Assembly (NCBI RefSeq): GCF_900128975.1
Contig: NZ_FQVC01000005.1
Coordinates: 1-64,000, forward strand
Direction of reading: 5' to 3'
From: Devosia limi DSM 17137
Lineage (GTDB): Bacteria; Pseudomonadota; Alphaproteobacteria; Rhizobiales; Devosiaceae
DNA: 64,000 nt
In this document: positions 16,856 to 25,495 of the stretch, one piece after another
Numbering within the stretch: position 1 is the first letter of the stretch
Layout: the number at the start of each line of letters is the position of its first letter
Position numbers and translations under genes: made by a program
Notes under the pieces: model-generated
What the model was told of the DNA's origin: nothing
The model's input: the letters and a program-made list of their open reading frames with translations, nothing else
Databases searched by the model: none

Positions 16856-17674
16856 TCAATTCTGACGCATGTCCGTGACAAGATTGAGCGCGATCATCTC
16901 CTCTGCTGAAAAATAGTAAAGCCGGTCGGGCGGCGTCTCCAGCGCATGCAGCCACAGCGCCGGATCCACCCCCGTCAGGGCCAGGTGGCGGGTGATGTCA
17001 GCCGTAATCTGCTGTGCATCGGCCATGGCCGAGCCGGCCCGCTGCAAGCCATTCTGCTGGTCGGCCGACAGCGCGGCGGCGTAGATCTGGTGGACCCCGA
17101 TGGCCGATTGCGGCGTGGCGATCCGCTCCTTGCCCCCGGCAAAGACAATTGGGCAGGACGAGGCGCAAAGGGCCCCCGCTGCAACCGAAGTCGCCAGGCC
17201 CTGTTCGTGGATCAGGGCGCCGATTGTCAGGGCATCCACCACCGCACCTCCCGGCGAATCGAGCACGACAGTGCGCACATATTCGCCGCGCGCCGCAATC
17301 TCGCTGGCAAAGCGGTCGGCCGAACCCGGATCAAACGTGCCGGTCAGGCTCAGCACGCCACCGGCCCCCAGCGCAATTGCCAGCGGCGCTTCCAGTACCG
17401 CGGGGCTGCTGGTGATGACCGGGATTGCCCCACCGGCCGGAGCATCGCGATTGAACGGCGGCAGTATCGGCTGCATCGGCCGGAACGGGGCGGCTCCCTC
17501 CCCCTCGGTCAGGGCGCGATAGTCCACATAGAGCACCGACAGCGTGCCCGCCAGCAAGGTGAAGAAGGCCACCCGCATGATGGCACCATCCTCCAAGCGG
17601 GCGAGCCAGGAGACGAAGCGCCGGTAGAACGGCCCCTCACCATCATCGGCGCGTGCATTGGCCGCTGTCTTCAT
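16856..17674 (-). CDS. Membrane-anchored ClpP-like periplasmic serine protease
   Basis: A 272-aa protein with one N-terminal transmembrane helix (about residues 33-51) followed by a ClpP/crotonase-fold domain (about 95-265). Features are VLDSPGG (138-143), the oxyanion-type loop, ALCASSCPIVFAGG (168-181) with the likely nucleophile Ser172 or Ser173, and GVHQ with likely catalytic His195, spaced like the Ser-His of ClpP. Cys170 and Cys174 flank the serine and could form a disulfide in the periplasm. This matches COG3904-type predicted periplasmic proteases. Its ATG overlaps the stop of the upstream membrane-protein gene (ATGA), implying coupled expression. Substrate unknown. Confidence 0.8.
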   Translation of the reverse strand: MKTAANARADDGEGPFYRRFVSWLARLEDGAIMRVAFFTLLAGTLSVLYVDYRALTEGEGAAPFRPMQPILPPFNRDAPAGGAIPVITSSPAVLEAPLAIALGAGGVLSLTGTFDPGSADRFASEIAARGEYVRTVVLDSPGGAVVDALTIGALIHEQGLATSVAAGALCASSCPIVFAGGKERIATPQSAIGVHQIYAAALSADQQNGLQRAGSAMADAQQITADITRHLALTGVDPALWLHALETPPDRLYYFSAEEMIALNLVTDMRQN

Positions 17675-19029
17675 GGCCGGACCGGACCGTCGCCACGCTT
17701 GCGCTGCGCCACATCGATCGGCGTGACTATGGCGTCGACGGCCTCGGCTTCGCGCCGCGCCTCCGGCGCTTCCTCCGGTTCAGGCTCGCCCGAAGCATCC
17801 GGCGGGGCGGCAACAGGCGCGCTCTCTGTTGGCAGCGCACCCGCCACCTCCATCCGGCGATACAGCGCCATGGCCCGCAGCATTTCGGCTGCGGTGATGT
17901 TCTCGGCCCCTTCGAGGCTTTCGGCCTCGCGCCGCAGCGCATCGTTGACGATCATCAGCACCAGGACCAGCACGACGGGCAGCAGATCGATGGATATCGC
18001 CCCGGCCCAGGAGGGAATGAAATCGCTCCAATAGCGGATCACCGCCTCGGCGCTGGACAGCGGCACAAAGCGGCGCTGCTCAACCCGCGGCTGCGCCAGG
18101 ATTTCATCGGCCGCCTGGCTGAGCGCCGCCGATTGCGCCGCCACCGAGGCGCGCACGGTTTCCATCACCTGGTCCTGTCGGTTGACCAGGTCGAGGGTCG
18201 AACCATTGGCCACGGGAGCGATGAAGCCGGCCGAAAGATCGGCCGAAGCCCGTTTGACCGAGGCGGCCACATCAGTCTGTTGCAGGGCGGCGATCACCGC
18301 CGACAATTGCACCGCTTCGGACTGGAAACTGTCCGAACGCGGCTCGATGGCGCCCGGTGTCGATACCAGTTCGCGCATCGTCGCCAGGCGCGCCGAGCCT
18401 TCTTCGAACAGCCCCGCCACGGCCGCGCGCGATCCGGTAATGGTCGAGCCCAGCTCGGCCATCTGCGCACTCATCTGGGTGAGCAATTGCACCACGCTGC
18501 CCGAACCGGTCGTGCCGGTCAGCGCCCCGCTTTCGCGCTCATTGGCCGCCAGCCGGGCAAAGCGCTCGGAGGCGCGCTGCACATCCGGCAGCAGGCTCTG
18601 CGCCGACAGTGCATTGGCATGGGCATCGTCGAGGTCCTCTGCATAGCCCTGCAGGGTCACGGCCATGTGCTGCTCCAGCGCCGCCGATCCGGCCAGTGCA
18701 GCAGCATTGAGCCAGGAGCTCATGGCGATGATCATGGCGCAGCCAATCGCCATGGTGACGAACAAGGCCACCCGCTGCGCCCCGCGGGTCACCAGCGGCA
18801 CGAAACGCATCATGAAGGTCCAGAACGCATAAATCGCCACCGACACCGCGGCGGAATAGATGATGGCGGCAAAGAACACGAAGCTGGCCGAACCATCCAG
18901 AAGGCCGCGCACGCCCAGATAGGTATAGACACCCGAGGCCAGCGCCAGCACGGCGAGCGCAAAGCGGCTCATCGTCTCGACGCCTCTGACGGTCTCGTTG
19001 AGGCGATAGGCGTTGTTCTTGAGCTGCAT
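17671..19029 (-). CDS. Unrecognised four-helix membrane protein with a long periplasmic helical region
   Basis: A 452-aa protein. Three transmembrane helices lie at about residues 22-42, 48-72 and 86-108, then about 230 Ala/Glu/Ser-rich, probably coiled-coil residues (110-342), a fourth helix at about 343-361 (IDLLPVVLVLVLMIV), and an acidic Pro/Glu-rich cytoplasmic tail ending GDGPVRP. The layout recalls receptor or envelope-tethering proteins, but I recognise no domain. ATG 19029 is chosen over an internal ATG 19 codons later. It is coupled by an ATGA overlap to the ClpP-like gene. A perfect TTAA-N7-TTAA box sits 29 bp upstream of the start. Confidence 0.75.
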   Translation of the reverse strand: MQLKNNAYRLNETVRGVETMSRFALAVLALASGVYTYLGVRGLLDGSASFVFFAAIIYSAAVSVAIYAFWTFMMRFVPLVTRGAQRVALFVTMAIGCAMIIAMSSWLNAAALAGSAALEQHMAVTLQGYAEDLDDAHANALSAQSLLPDVQRASERFARLAANERESGALTGTTGSGSVVQLLTQMSAQMAELGSTITGSRAAVAGLFEEGSARLATMRELVSTPGAIEPRSDSFQSEAVQLSAVIAALQQTDVAASVKRASADLSAGFIAPVANGSTLDLVNRQDQVMETVRASVAAQSAALSQAADEILAQPRVEQRRFVPLSSAEAVIRYWSDFIPSWAGAISIDLLPVVLVLVLMIVNDALRREAESLEGAENITAAEMLRAMALYRRMEVAGALPTESAPVAAPPDASGEPEPEEAPEARREAEAVDAIVTPIDVAQRKRGDGPVRP

Positions 19030-19058
19030 TGGTTTGGGCCCCCCGGCCCGAACGGGCG

Positions 19059-19073
19059 TTAAGCAGAGGTTAA
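19059..19073. promoter_or_regulatory. Perfect CtrA-type box TTAA-N7-TTAA
   Basis: TTAAGCAGAGGTTAA lies in the 119-bp gap upstream of the membrane-protein gene (start 19029, minus strand). It is an exact match to the alphaproteobacterial CtrA full-site consensus. Position close to the start codon suggests it overlaps the core promoter; activation or repression cannot be told. Confidence 0.6.
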
Positions 19074-19148
19074 CACAGCGATCCCGGCAAGAAATGGGCA
19101 GCGTTGCGCGTGGCGATGACGAGCGCGTGAAAAAGCCCCTGGCAAGAC

Positions 19149-19772
19149 CTAGCCGTTCAGCTTGCTCATCAGTTTTTCCACGCGCTTGCGCTTGCTGGCC
19201 TGCACGATACCGCCCAGCCGGGCCTTGAGCACCGCCAAAAAGCCCGGCCTGTCCTCGGGCGGGATGACCGGCGCCATCGCTTCGGCATAGCTGGGAAACT
19301 GATTGGGGGCTGCGGTCTTGAGCCGCTCGACCAGCAGCGGCACCGCCTTGTCGCCATAGCCGGCGCGGGCCAGCTTCACCAGGATCGAATTGCAATGGTC
19401 CTTGGCGATCACCGAGCCGCGGTCGGCGGCGGCGATAATGGCGGGCAGTTCGGCCACCAGCGTCTCGGCGCGCTGCTCGGCCACCGCATCCAGCGCCGTC
19501 ATCGCCCCCCAGACCTGGCGATTGCTGGAGCTCTTGAGCGCCTCGATGAACACCGGGCATTGCCCACCCACCAGATCGGGCCGGCGGGCGCCCACTTCAT
19601 AAAGCACCTTGAGCGCGTCATTGGCCTGCCGCGCTGTGCCCGAGCGCACCGCCTCGGCCAGTTCGACAATGGCCGCCTTGTCGTCACGCGCCACGATATC
19701 TTCGGCCAACGCCACATTGGGCTGCTCATCGCGTCGCTCGAGGGCACCGGCAAGTCGGTCGAGTACGGTCAT
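19149..19772 (-). CDS. HEAT-like helical repeat protein
   Basis: A 207-aa, all-helical, cytoplasmic-looking protein with repeated amphipathic helix pairs such as AIVELAEAVRSG, ALKVLYEVGARRPDLV, VWGAMTALDAVAEQRAETL and AVPLLVERLKT, typical of HEAT/armadillo scaffolds. No catalytic residues are evident; the C-terminus is Lys/Arg-rich (KRKRVEKLM). It lies between deoD (77 bp upstream) and the CtrA-box promoter of the next gene on the same strand. A scaffold or adaptor role is inference from the fold only. Confidence 0.7.
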   Translation of the reverse strand: MTVLDRLAGALERRDEQPNVALAEDIVARDDKAAIVELAEAVRSGTARQANDALKVLYEVGARRPDLVGGQCPVFIEALKSSSNRQVWGAMTALDAVAEQRAETLVAELPAIIAAADRGSVIAKDHCNSILVKLARAGYGDKAVPLLVERLKTAAPNQFPSYAEAMAPVIPPEDRPGFLAVLKARLGGIVQASKRKRVEKLMSKLNG

Positions 19773-19849
19773 GGCAGCACCTTGGGAAACACCGGGATCG
19801 GGCCCGCAGATATTGTCATGACCGTGCCATTCGACAAGCGCGGATGCCG

Positions 19850-20560
19850 CTAAGCCTCGATCGCCACTTCCAGGGCGATGGTCACCATATCCTTGAGCGA
19901 GGTCTGGCGCTGGTCGGCGTCGATCTCTTCCTTGGTGATCAGGCAATCGGTCATGGTGCAGATGGTCAGGGCCTTGACCCCGAAACGGGCCGCCAGCGTA
20001 TAGAGCGCCGCCGCCTCCATCTCGACCCCGAGCACGCCATGGTCGGGCAGCTTGTCGTAGCCGGCAAAGCCATCGGCATGATAGAAAATGTCCGAACTCA
20101 GCATATTGCCGGCATGGAAGCGCATGTTGCGGGCTTCGGCCTTTTCCGCCGCCGCGCGCAACAGGCCGAAATCGGCGATTGGCGCGAAATTATAGGCACC
20201 AAACCGGTCGCGCACGATGGCGCTATCGGTCGAGGCCGCCTGCGCCAGGATCAGGTCACGCACCTTGACCTTGGCATTGAGCCCGCCACAGGTGCCGACG
20301 CGGATCAGCGTCTTGAGCCCATAGACATTGATCAGTTCATGCACATAGATCGACAGCGATGGCTGCCCCATGCCACTGGCCTGCACCGAAACCCGCTTGC
20401 CCTTGTAGGTGCCGGTATAGCCCAGGCAATTGCGCACCGAATTGACCAGCTTGGGATCATCCAGAAACGTCTCGGCAATCCACTTGGCGCGCAGTGGGTC
20501 CCCCGGCAGCAGCACCGCCTCGGCATAGTCACCCGCTTTGGCATGGTTATGGGGCGTCAT
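19850..20560 (-). CDS. deoD: Purine nucleoside phosphorylase, DeoD type
   Basis: A 236-aa hexameric-type PNP that splits purine nucleosides with phosphate into base and ribose-1-phosphate. Evidence: the phosphate loop VLLPGDPLRAKWIAE, RVGTCGG (phosphate/ribose site), GVEMEAAALY (ribose binding) and the MTDC segment. Length matches E. coli DeoD. ATG 20560 has AGGAGG 7 nt upstream, preferred to an open extension of 21 codons. The neighbouring genes are not nucleoside-salvage genes. Confidence 0.96.
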   Translation of the reverse strand: MTPHNHAKAGDYAEAVLLPGDPLRAKWIAETFLDDPKLVNSVRNCLGYTGTYKGKRVSVQASGMGQPSLSIYVHELINVYGLKTLIRVGTCGGLNAKVKVRDLILAQAASTDSAIVRDRFGAYNFAPIADFGLLRAAAEKAEARNMRFHAGNMLSSDIFYHADGFAGYDKLPDHGVLGVEMEAAALYTLAARFGVKALTICTMTDCLITKEEIDADQRQTSLKDMVTIALEVAIEA

Positions 20561-20756
20561 CGGCTTTCCTCCTGATTTTGTCCACTTGGTCAAATCATTG
20601 CCATTGCTGCGCCGGATCGGCAAGACCGGCGCCAGGTCTGCGTCCCGCCACCCGGACTGGCATCATTCCGCCATCACAATCCTGCTAGTCTATCGGCCGT
20701 CTTGACCTTGCCCCCCGCACGGTCCATTTACGCTTGCCGCAATGGAGAAACATGAG

Positions 20757-21701
20757 ATGGTCGCGAAGATTTTCATCGATGGTGAAGCTGGAACCACGGG
20801 TCTGCAGATCCGCGAGCGCCTGGCCGGCCGGGATGACCTCGTCGTGCTCTCCATCCCCGCCGACAAGCGCAAGGATATCGACACCCGCGCGGCCCTCCTC
20901 AACCAGGCAGACGTCGCGATCCTCTGCCTGCCCGACGACGCAGCCCGGGAAAGCGTGTCGCTGATCACCAATGGCACCACGCGGGTGATCGATGCCTCGA
21001 CCGCCTATCGCGTCGATCCCGACTGGGCCTATGGCTTTGCCGAAATGAGCCGCGAGCAGAGCGACACGATCGCCCGGGCCCGGTTCGTCTCCAATCCCGG
21101 CTGCTATCCGCAGGGCGTCATCGCCACGGTGCGCCCTCTGATCGAGGCCGGCATCCTGCCCGCCGATTTCCCGCTGACCGTCAACGCCATCTCCGGCTAT
21201 TCCGGTGGCGGCAAGCAGATGATCGCCGAATATGAGGCCGCCGGCCCGGCGGCCAGCCATTTCATGCCCTATGGCCTGACCTTCGGGCACAAGCACGTGC
21301 CCGAAATGACCAGCTATTCCAGGCTGGCCCATGCGCCGCTATTCGTGCCTTCGGTGGGTGACTATGCCCAGGGCATGGTCGATTTCGTGCCCCTGCAGCT
21401 GGGCGGTCTCGCCAAGGTGCCGACCGGGGCGCAGATCCACTCCGCCATTGCCGGCCATTTCGCTGGCATCAAGGACAGCTTCGTCACCGTCGCCCCCTAT
21501 GAAGAGCTCGCCAAAACGCCCGAGCTTGATCCCCAGATCTACAACAATACCAACCAGATGAAGCTGCACGTCTTTGCCAATGACGCGCGGGCGCAGGTCC
21601 TCCTGGTCGCCGTCTATGACAATCTCGGCAAGGGCGCGTCCGGCGCCGCCGTGCAGAACCTCAACCTGATGCTCGGCGTCGACCCGCGCACCAGCCTCTG
21701 A
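20757..21701 (+). CDS. argC: N-acetyl-gamma-glutamyl-phosphate reductase
   Basis: A 314-aa short-form (type 2) ArgC, the NADPH-dependent third step of arginine synthesis. KIFIDGEAGTTGLQI forms the Rossmann start, SNPGCYPQG contains catalytic Cys116, and AISGYSGGGKQM is the substrate loop. ATG 20757 has GGAG 9 nt upstream; an ATG five codons earlier is in frame but overlaps that motif. Not linked to other arginine genes here; argG is at 59642. leuD follows 120 bp downstream. Confidence 0.96.
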   Translation: MVAKIFIDGEAGTTGLQIRERLAGRDDLVVLSIPADKRKDIDTRAALLNQADVAILCLPDDAARESVSLITNGTTRVIDASTAYRVDPDWAYGFAEMSREQSDTIARARFVSNPGCYPQGVIATVRPLIEAGILPADFPLTVNAISGYSGGGKQMIAEYEAAGPAASHFMPYGLTFGHKHVPEMTSYSRLAHAPLFVPSVGDYAQGMVDFVPLQLGGLAKVPTGAQIHSAIAGHFAGIKDSFVTVAPYEELAKTPELDPQIYNNTNQMKLHVFANDARAQVLLVAVYDNLGKGASGAAVQNLNLMLGVDPRTSL

Positions 21702-21821
21702 TCAATGCGCCCTCGGGTTATGCCCGGGGGCTCTCCTCTACCGAACGCATTTGCCCAATCCCGGCTTGACCAAAAGCCTGGCTTTGCGCCATTAAGCGGC
21801 CCAGACAAGGAAGGTATGCTC

Positions 21822-22427
21822 ATGGATAAGTTCACGACATTGACCGGGGTCGCAGCGCCGCTGCCGATCATCAATATCGACACCGACATGATCATCCCCA
21901 AGCAATACCTCAAGACCATCAAGCGCACCGGGCTGGGCACCGCCCTGTTCTCCGAGATGCGCTATAATGAAGATGGCACCGAGAACCCCGATTTCGTGCT
22001 CAACAAGCCGGCCTATCGCGGCGCCAGGATCATCGTCGCCGGCGACAATTTCGGCTGCGGCTCCAGCCGTGAGCATGCCCCCTGGGCCCTGCTGGATTTC
22101 GGCATCCGCTGCGTCATCTCCACCAGCTTCGCCGACATTTTCTACAATAACTGCTTCAAGAACGGCATTCTGCCGCTGGTGGTGACCCCCGAGCAGCTCA
22201 AGCTGCTGCTCGACGATGCCGAGCGCGGCTCCAACGCCACCCTGACCGTCGATCTCGAAGCCCAGACCATTATGGGTCCCGATGGCGGCACGCTGCATTT
22301 CGACATCGACCCCTCGCGCAAGCAGATCCTGCTCGAAGGCCTCGATGACATTGCCGGCACGCTGAAGTCCGATCCGGCGATCACTGGTTTTGAAACCCAG
22401 ATGGCCGCTTCCCGCCCCTGGCTCTAA
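21822..22427 (+). CDS. leuD: 3-isopropylmalate dehydratase small subunit
   Basis: A 201-aa swivel domain partner of LeuC (31154-32560), isomerising 2- to 3-isopropylmalate in leucine synthesis. [15 protein letters not shown] and [17 protein letters not shown] are the family signatures. ATG 21822 is 7 nt after AAGGAAGG; the ATG two codons earlier is too close. Length is the family standard. It is separated from leuC by about 9 kb, as is common in this group, and closed by its own terminator. Confidence 0.97.
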   Translation: MDKFTTLTGVAAPLPIINIDTDMIIPKQYLKTIKRTGLGTALFSEMRYNEDGTENPDFVLNKPAYRGARIIVAGDNFGCGSSREHAPWALLDFGIRCVISTSFADIFYNNCFKNGILPLVVTPEQLKLLLDDAERGSNATLTVDLEAQTIMGPDGGTLHFDIDPSRKQILLEGLDDIAGTLKSDPAITGFETQMAASRPWL

Positions 22428-22433
22428 GCATCA

Positions 22434-22464
22434 ACCCCGTCAGCCCGGCTGGCGGGGTTTTTCG
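22434..22464 (+). terminator. Rho-independent terminator of leuD
   Basis: ACCCCGTCAGCC pairs with GGCTGGCGGGGT (one G-T pair) and is followed by TTTTTCG. It starts 6 bp after the leuD stop. Confidence 0.8.
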
Positions 22465-22498
22465 TTCCCCCCTTCATTCTCCGACAGGTCCTGACCCC

Positions 22499-22888
22499 AT
22501 GGTTCAACGCGTTTCCACCGGCTCGCCCTTCGAAGCCACGTTCGGCTATTCCCGCGCCGTGCGCCACGACGACACAATCTATGTTTCGGGCACCACCGGC
22601 TATGATTACGCCACCATGACCATGCCCGACAGCATTGGCGAGCAGGCCAAAAATGCGCTGGCCACCATCGACAAGGCGCTGCGGGAAGCGGGCTCCTCGA
22701 TCGAGGATACCGTCCGCGTGGTCTATTATGTCGGCGACCGTGCCGATGTGAATGATGTCGTTGCCGCCGTTGGCCCGGTGTTCAAGGATATCCGGCCCGC
22801 CGCCTCGATGCTGATCGTGCAGATGATCGAGGCCGGCATGAAGATCGAGATCGAAGTGACCGCCCGCATCGGCGCCGCCAAGAGCTGA
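22499..22888 (+). CDS. RidA/YjgF-family protein
   Basis: A 129-aa protein of the Rid superfamily, trimeric enamine/imine deaminases that hydrolyse reactive 2-aminoacrylate-type intermediates or act as ligand binders. IYVSGTTGYD, the conserved RPAASMLIV (substrate-carboxylate Arg), and the terminal IEIEVTA with the conserved Glu are present. The N-terminus SPFEATFGYSRAV indicates a non-archetypal Rid subgroup. It follows leuD and overlaps no other gene; a CPBP gene starts 14 bp downstream, probably co-transcribed. Confidence 0.9.
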   Translation: MVQRVSTGSPFEATFGYSRAVRHDDTIYVSGTTGYDYATMTMPDSIGEQAKNALATIDKALREAGSSIEDTVRVVYYVGDRADVNDVVAAVGPVFKDIRPAASMLIVQMIEAGMKIEIEVTARIGAAKS

Positions 22889-22902
22889 TCCGGCCCTCAG
22901 GC

Positions 22903-23544
22903 ATGCTGACCCGAGCCCAGCTCGCCCTCATCGCCCATGCCCTGTTGCTGATTGCAGCCATGGGCCTGCTGGTCCCGGCGCTCACCGCAGCGCTGGGCAC
23001 GCATGGCTATCTGCTGGTCCTCGTGCTTTATTGGCTGGGCTTCTGCCTGCCGGTCATCGCCATCCATGTCTGGCGCCAGCGCAGCACCAGGCTGTTCTCC
23101 GAACGCCTCGCCTGGCGCGACTGGTGGGTGCCGCTGGTCCTGCTGGCACAGGTGACTGCAATCGCGCTGGCCGCGGTTACCCCCCATACCAGTATCCTGA
23201 CCACTGCCGGCGTCATGCTGGCCACCGGCATCGGCATCATCAATGGCCCCCTGGAGGAAACCGCCTGGCGCGGTGGCTTCATGACGGTGTTTGCCAATCG
23301 CCCACGCCTCGGCTTCTGGATCGGCTGGGTGCTGTTCAGCGCCTGGCACATCCCGCTGGCCTTCAGCCACGGCATTGCCTTTGAAGGCGGCTGGCCCGCC
23401 TTGATCGGCGGTGCGGCGGCACTGGGCCTGCTCTGGTCGGCCATTGCGTGGCGCACTGGCTCGGTGTTCTGGACCAGTCTTGCCCATGGCCTGACCAACA
23501 CCCTGACCTTCTGGGTGCTGTTCGAGGCCAATAGTTTCATCTGA
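22903..23544 (+). CDS. CPBP-family intramembrane protease (Abi)
   Basis: A 213-aa integral membrane protein with about six to eight helices and the three CPBP motifs: E118-E119-x3-R123 (EETAWRG), F145-x3-H149 (FSAWH) and H195-x3-N199 (HGLTN). By family it is a glutamate-type intramembrane protease related to CAAX prenyl endopeptidase Rce1; bacterial members process small membrane peptides or regulators. Substrate unknown. It lies 14 bp after the RidA-like gene and converges on the Rnk-like gene 11 bp away. Confidence 0.93.
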   Translation: MLTRAQLALIAHALLLIAAMGLLVPALTAALGTHGYLLVLVLYWLGFCLPVIAIHVWRQRSTRLFSERLAWRDWWVPLVLLAQVTAIALAAVTPHTSILTTAGVMLATGIGIINGPLEETAWRGGFMTVFANRPRLGFWIGWVLFSAWHIPLAFSHGIAFEGGWPALIGGAAALGLLWSAIAWRTGSVFWTSLAHGLTNTLTFWVLFEANSFI

Positions 23545-23555
23545 AGGCGTCGCGG

Positions 23556-23936
23556 CTACCAGCCGTAATCCAGCACGGTAACGCGGCGCAGCTGCCCGCC
23601 ATCCAGCCACTCGATGCAGCTCTGCCGGCGCATGCCGATCAATGCCGCGCCCAGGGCGCCCAGGATCGGCACATCGCCCTTGTCGGGCAGGCGATGCGGA
23701 TAGACCAGCCGACCCAGGCGCTGCTGTGGCTGGTCATCGAGCTGGAACAGCACGCGATTGCCCATCGATACCCCGGCGGGATCCCAAGGCTGGCACAATT
23801 CGGCCCGCTCCAGTTCGCGTTCCAGATAGGCCGCGACATAGGGCATCTGCACCACGGCCTTTTCGGCCAGCATCAGCACGCGATTATAATCATCGGAATT
23901 GACCAGGATGTCCGGCAAGGGACCTGCGGGAAGCAT
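23556..23936 (-). CDS. Rnk/GreA-GreB C-terminal-domain protein
   Basis: A 126-aa protein with a short N-terminal helix pair and a C-terminal GreA/GreB-like FKBP-fold domain. The segments VLFQLDDQPQQRLGRLVYP and DVPILGALGAALIGM correspond to the domain found in Rnk, which binds RNA polymerase near the secondary channel. LGALGAALIG is the usual conserved loop. It lacks the GreA coiled-coil finger, so it probably modulates transcription without cleavage. The gene is solitary and convergent with the CPBP gene. Confidence 0.82.
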   Translation of the reverse strand: MLPAGPLPDILVNSDDYNRVLMLAEKAVVQMPYVAAYLERELERAELCQPWDPAGVSMGNRVLFQLDDQPQQRLGRLVYPHRLPDKGDVPILGALGAALIGMRRQSCIEWLDGGQLRRVTVLDYGW

Positions 23937-24115
23937 GGATCACGGCTCGATATTGGAGTGGGTCGGCGATGGGGAGTTTGACCCGACCGCGCGCCATCAG
24001 GTCAAGGACTTCCCTTTCACCAATGCGTCAATCCGCCAAACCCCGTCATTTGGGCCAGTCTACCGGCCGAAAATGCACCGTCAATAGGCGCTATGCACAG
24101 GCGGCAGGCATAATC

Positions 24116-24132
24116 GGTCAATGGTATTGACC
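24116..24132. promoter_or_regulatory. Inverted repeat GGTCAAT-N3-ATTGACC upstream of glutamate dehydrogenase
   Basis: A perfect 7-bp inverted repeat with a 3-nt centre, 77 bp before the start codon, in an AT-richer stretch. Candidate operator. Confidence 0.45.
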
Positions 24133-24143
24133 TAATTAACAGG

Positions 24144-24159
24144 ATATGGAAAACCATAT
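24144..24159. promoter_or_regulatory. Inverted repeat ATATGG-AAAA-CCATAT
   Basis: A perfect 6-bp inverted repeat, 50 bp upstream of the glutamate dehydrogenase start and 12 bp after the GGTCAAT palindrome. Candidate operator or promoter element. Confidence 0.4.
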
Positions 24160-24208
24160 GCCGCACATCTGCCCCCGGTGCCTAATTATTAGCCTCTGAG
24201 GAATTTCC

Positions 24209-25474
24209 ATGACCGATGACAATCTCCTGGATCGCGCGCTTGTTCGTCTCGAAGACGCCGCGAGTCACCTAAAGATCGACCAGGACGTCCTGGAAAAACT
24301 CAAATATCCCCGCGAAACCACCAAGATGCGCCTGCTGATCCGCATGGATGACGGCTCGCGCAAGTCGTTCCTGGCCTGGCGCTGCCGCTATGACGACACC
24401 CGCGGTCCGACCAAGGGCGGCATCCGCTTTCACCCCGACTCCACCATCGAGGAAGTCGAGACCCTCGCCTTCTGGATGACCTTCAAATGCGCCGTGATGA
24501 ACCTGCCCTATGGCGGCGGCAAGGGCGCCGTGCGGGTTGATCCGCGCACCCTGTCCAAGTCCGAACTGGAGCGCCTGTCGCGCGCCTATATCCAGGCCTT
24601 TGCCAATATCGTTGGCCCCAACCGCGATATCCCGGCGCCCGACGTCTACACCAATGCCATGATCATGGGCTGGATGGCCGACGAATACAGCCAGATCAAG
24701 GGCGAGGTTTCCCCCGCTGTGATCACCGGCAAGCCGATTGCCCTGGGCGGCTCGCTCGGCCGCAATGACGCCACCGCCCGCGGCGGCTACTACCTCGTGC
24801 GCCACCTCGCCGGGGAACTCGGCCTCTCCGGTTCGCGCTCCGTGGCGATCCAGGGCTTTGGCAATGCTGGCCAGTACTTCGCCCAGCTCGCCGCCGCCGA
24901 TGGCAACAAGGTGGTTGCGGTCTCCGATTCCAACGGCGCCATCTTCAAGGCCGACGGCCTCGATGTCGACAAGCTGATCGCCGGCAAGACCAGTGGCAAG
25001 CGCGTTGCCGACCTCGCTGGCGAACTCGGCGCGCAGGTGATTTCGGCCGATGCCTTGCTGGCCGTCGAATGCGACGTGCTGGTGCCCGCAGCGCTGGAAG
25101 ACATGATTACCCCCGACAATGCCGGCACCATCAAGGCCAAGGTCATTCTCGAACTGGCCAATGGTCCGGTCACCCCGGACGCCGACACGATCCTGGCCGA
25201 GCGCGGCATCGTCGTCCTGCCCGACATCCTGGCCAATGCCGGCGGCGTGACCGTGTCCTATTTCGAATGGGTCCAGAACCGTCAGGGCTATTACTGGGAC
25301 CTGGAAGAAATCCATGCCCGCCTGCTCAAGATGATGGAACGCGAAGGCCGCGCCGTCTGGGACATCTCGCGGGATCGTGGCGTCTCCATGCGCACCGCCG
25401 CCTATATCCACGCGCTGGGCCGCCTTTCGACCGCTATCGAAGCCCACGGCACCCAGCCATTCTTCGCCAGCTAG
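24209..25474 (+). CDS. Glu/Leu/Phe/Val dehydrogenase (glutamate dehydrogenase)
   Basis: A 421-aa homohexamer-type amino-acid dehydrogenase. GPTKGGIRFHP contains the substrate lysine (about 69). NLPYGGGKGAV carries the catalytic Lys105, and the N-terminal domain ends with APDVYTNAMIMGWM. The NAD-binding domain begins AIQGFGNAGQYFA. Sequence fits the catabolic RocG/GudB-like group of about 420 residues rather than the 450-aa NADP enzyme. It interconverts glutamate and 2-oxoglutarate plus ammonia; leucine or phenylalanine specificity cannot be excluded. Two palindromes lie in its promoter region, and it ends at a strong terminator. Confidence 0.94.
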   Translation: MTDDNLLDRALVRLEDAASHLKIDQDVLEKLKYPRETTKMRLLIRMDDGSRKSFLAWRCRYDDTRGPTKGGIRFHPDSTIEEVETLAFWMTFKCAVMNLPYGGGKGAVRVDPRTLSKSELERLSRAYIQAFANIVGPNRDIPAPDVYTNAMIMGWMADEYSQIKGEVSPAVITGKPIALGGSLGRNDATARGGYYLVRHLAGELGLSGSRSVAIQGFGNAGQYFAQLAAADGNKVVAVSDSNGAIFKADGLDVDKLIAGKTSGKRVADLAGELGAQVISADALLAVECDVLVPAALEDMITPDNAGTIKAKVILELANGPVTPDADTILAERGIVVLPDILANAGGVTVSYFEWVQNRQGYYWDLEEIHARLLKMMEREGRAVWDISRDRGVSMRTAAYIHALGRLSTAIEAHGTQPFFAS

Positions 25475-25495
25475 GCCGACCAGATCGATCAATGC

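Noticed and set aside
16856..19772. Defence island
   Set aside because: No nuclease, toxin, helicase or recombinase is present; composition resembles the neighbours and the flanks are housekeeping genes.
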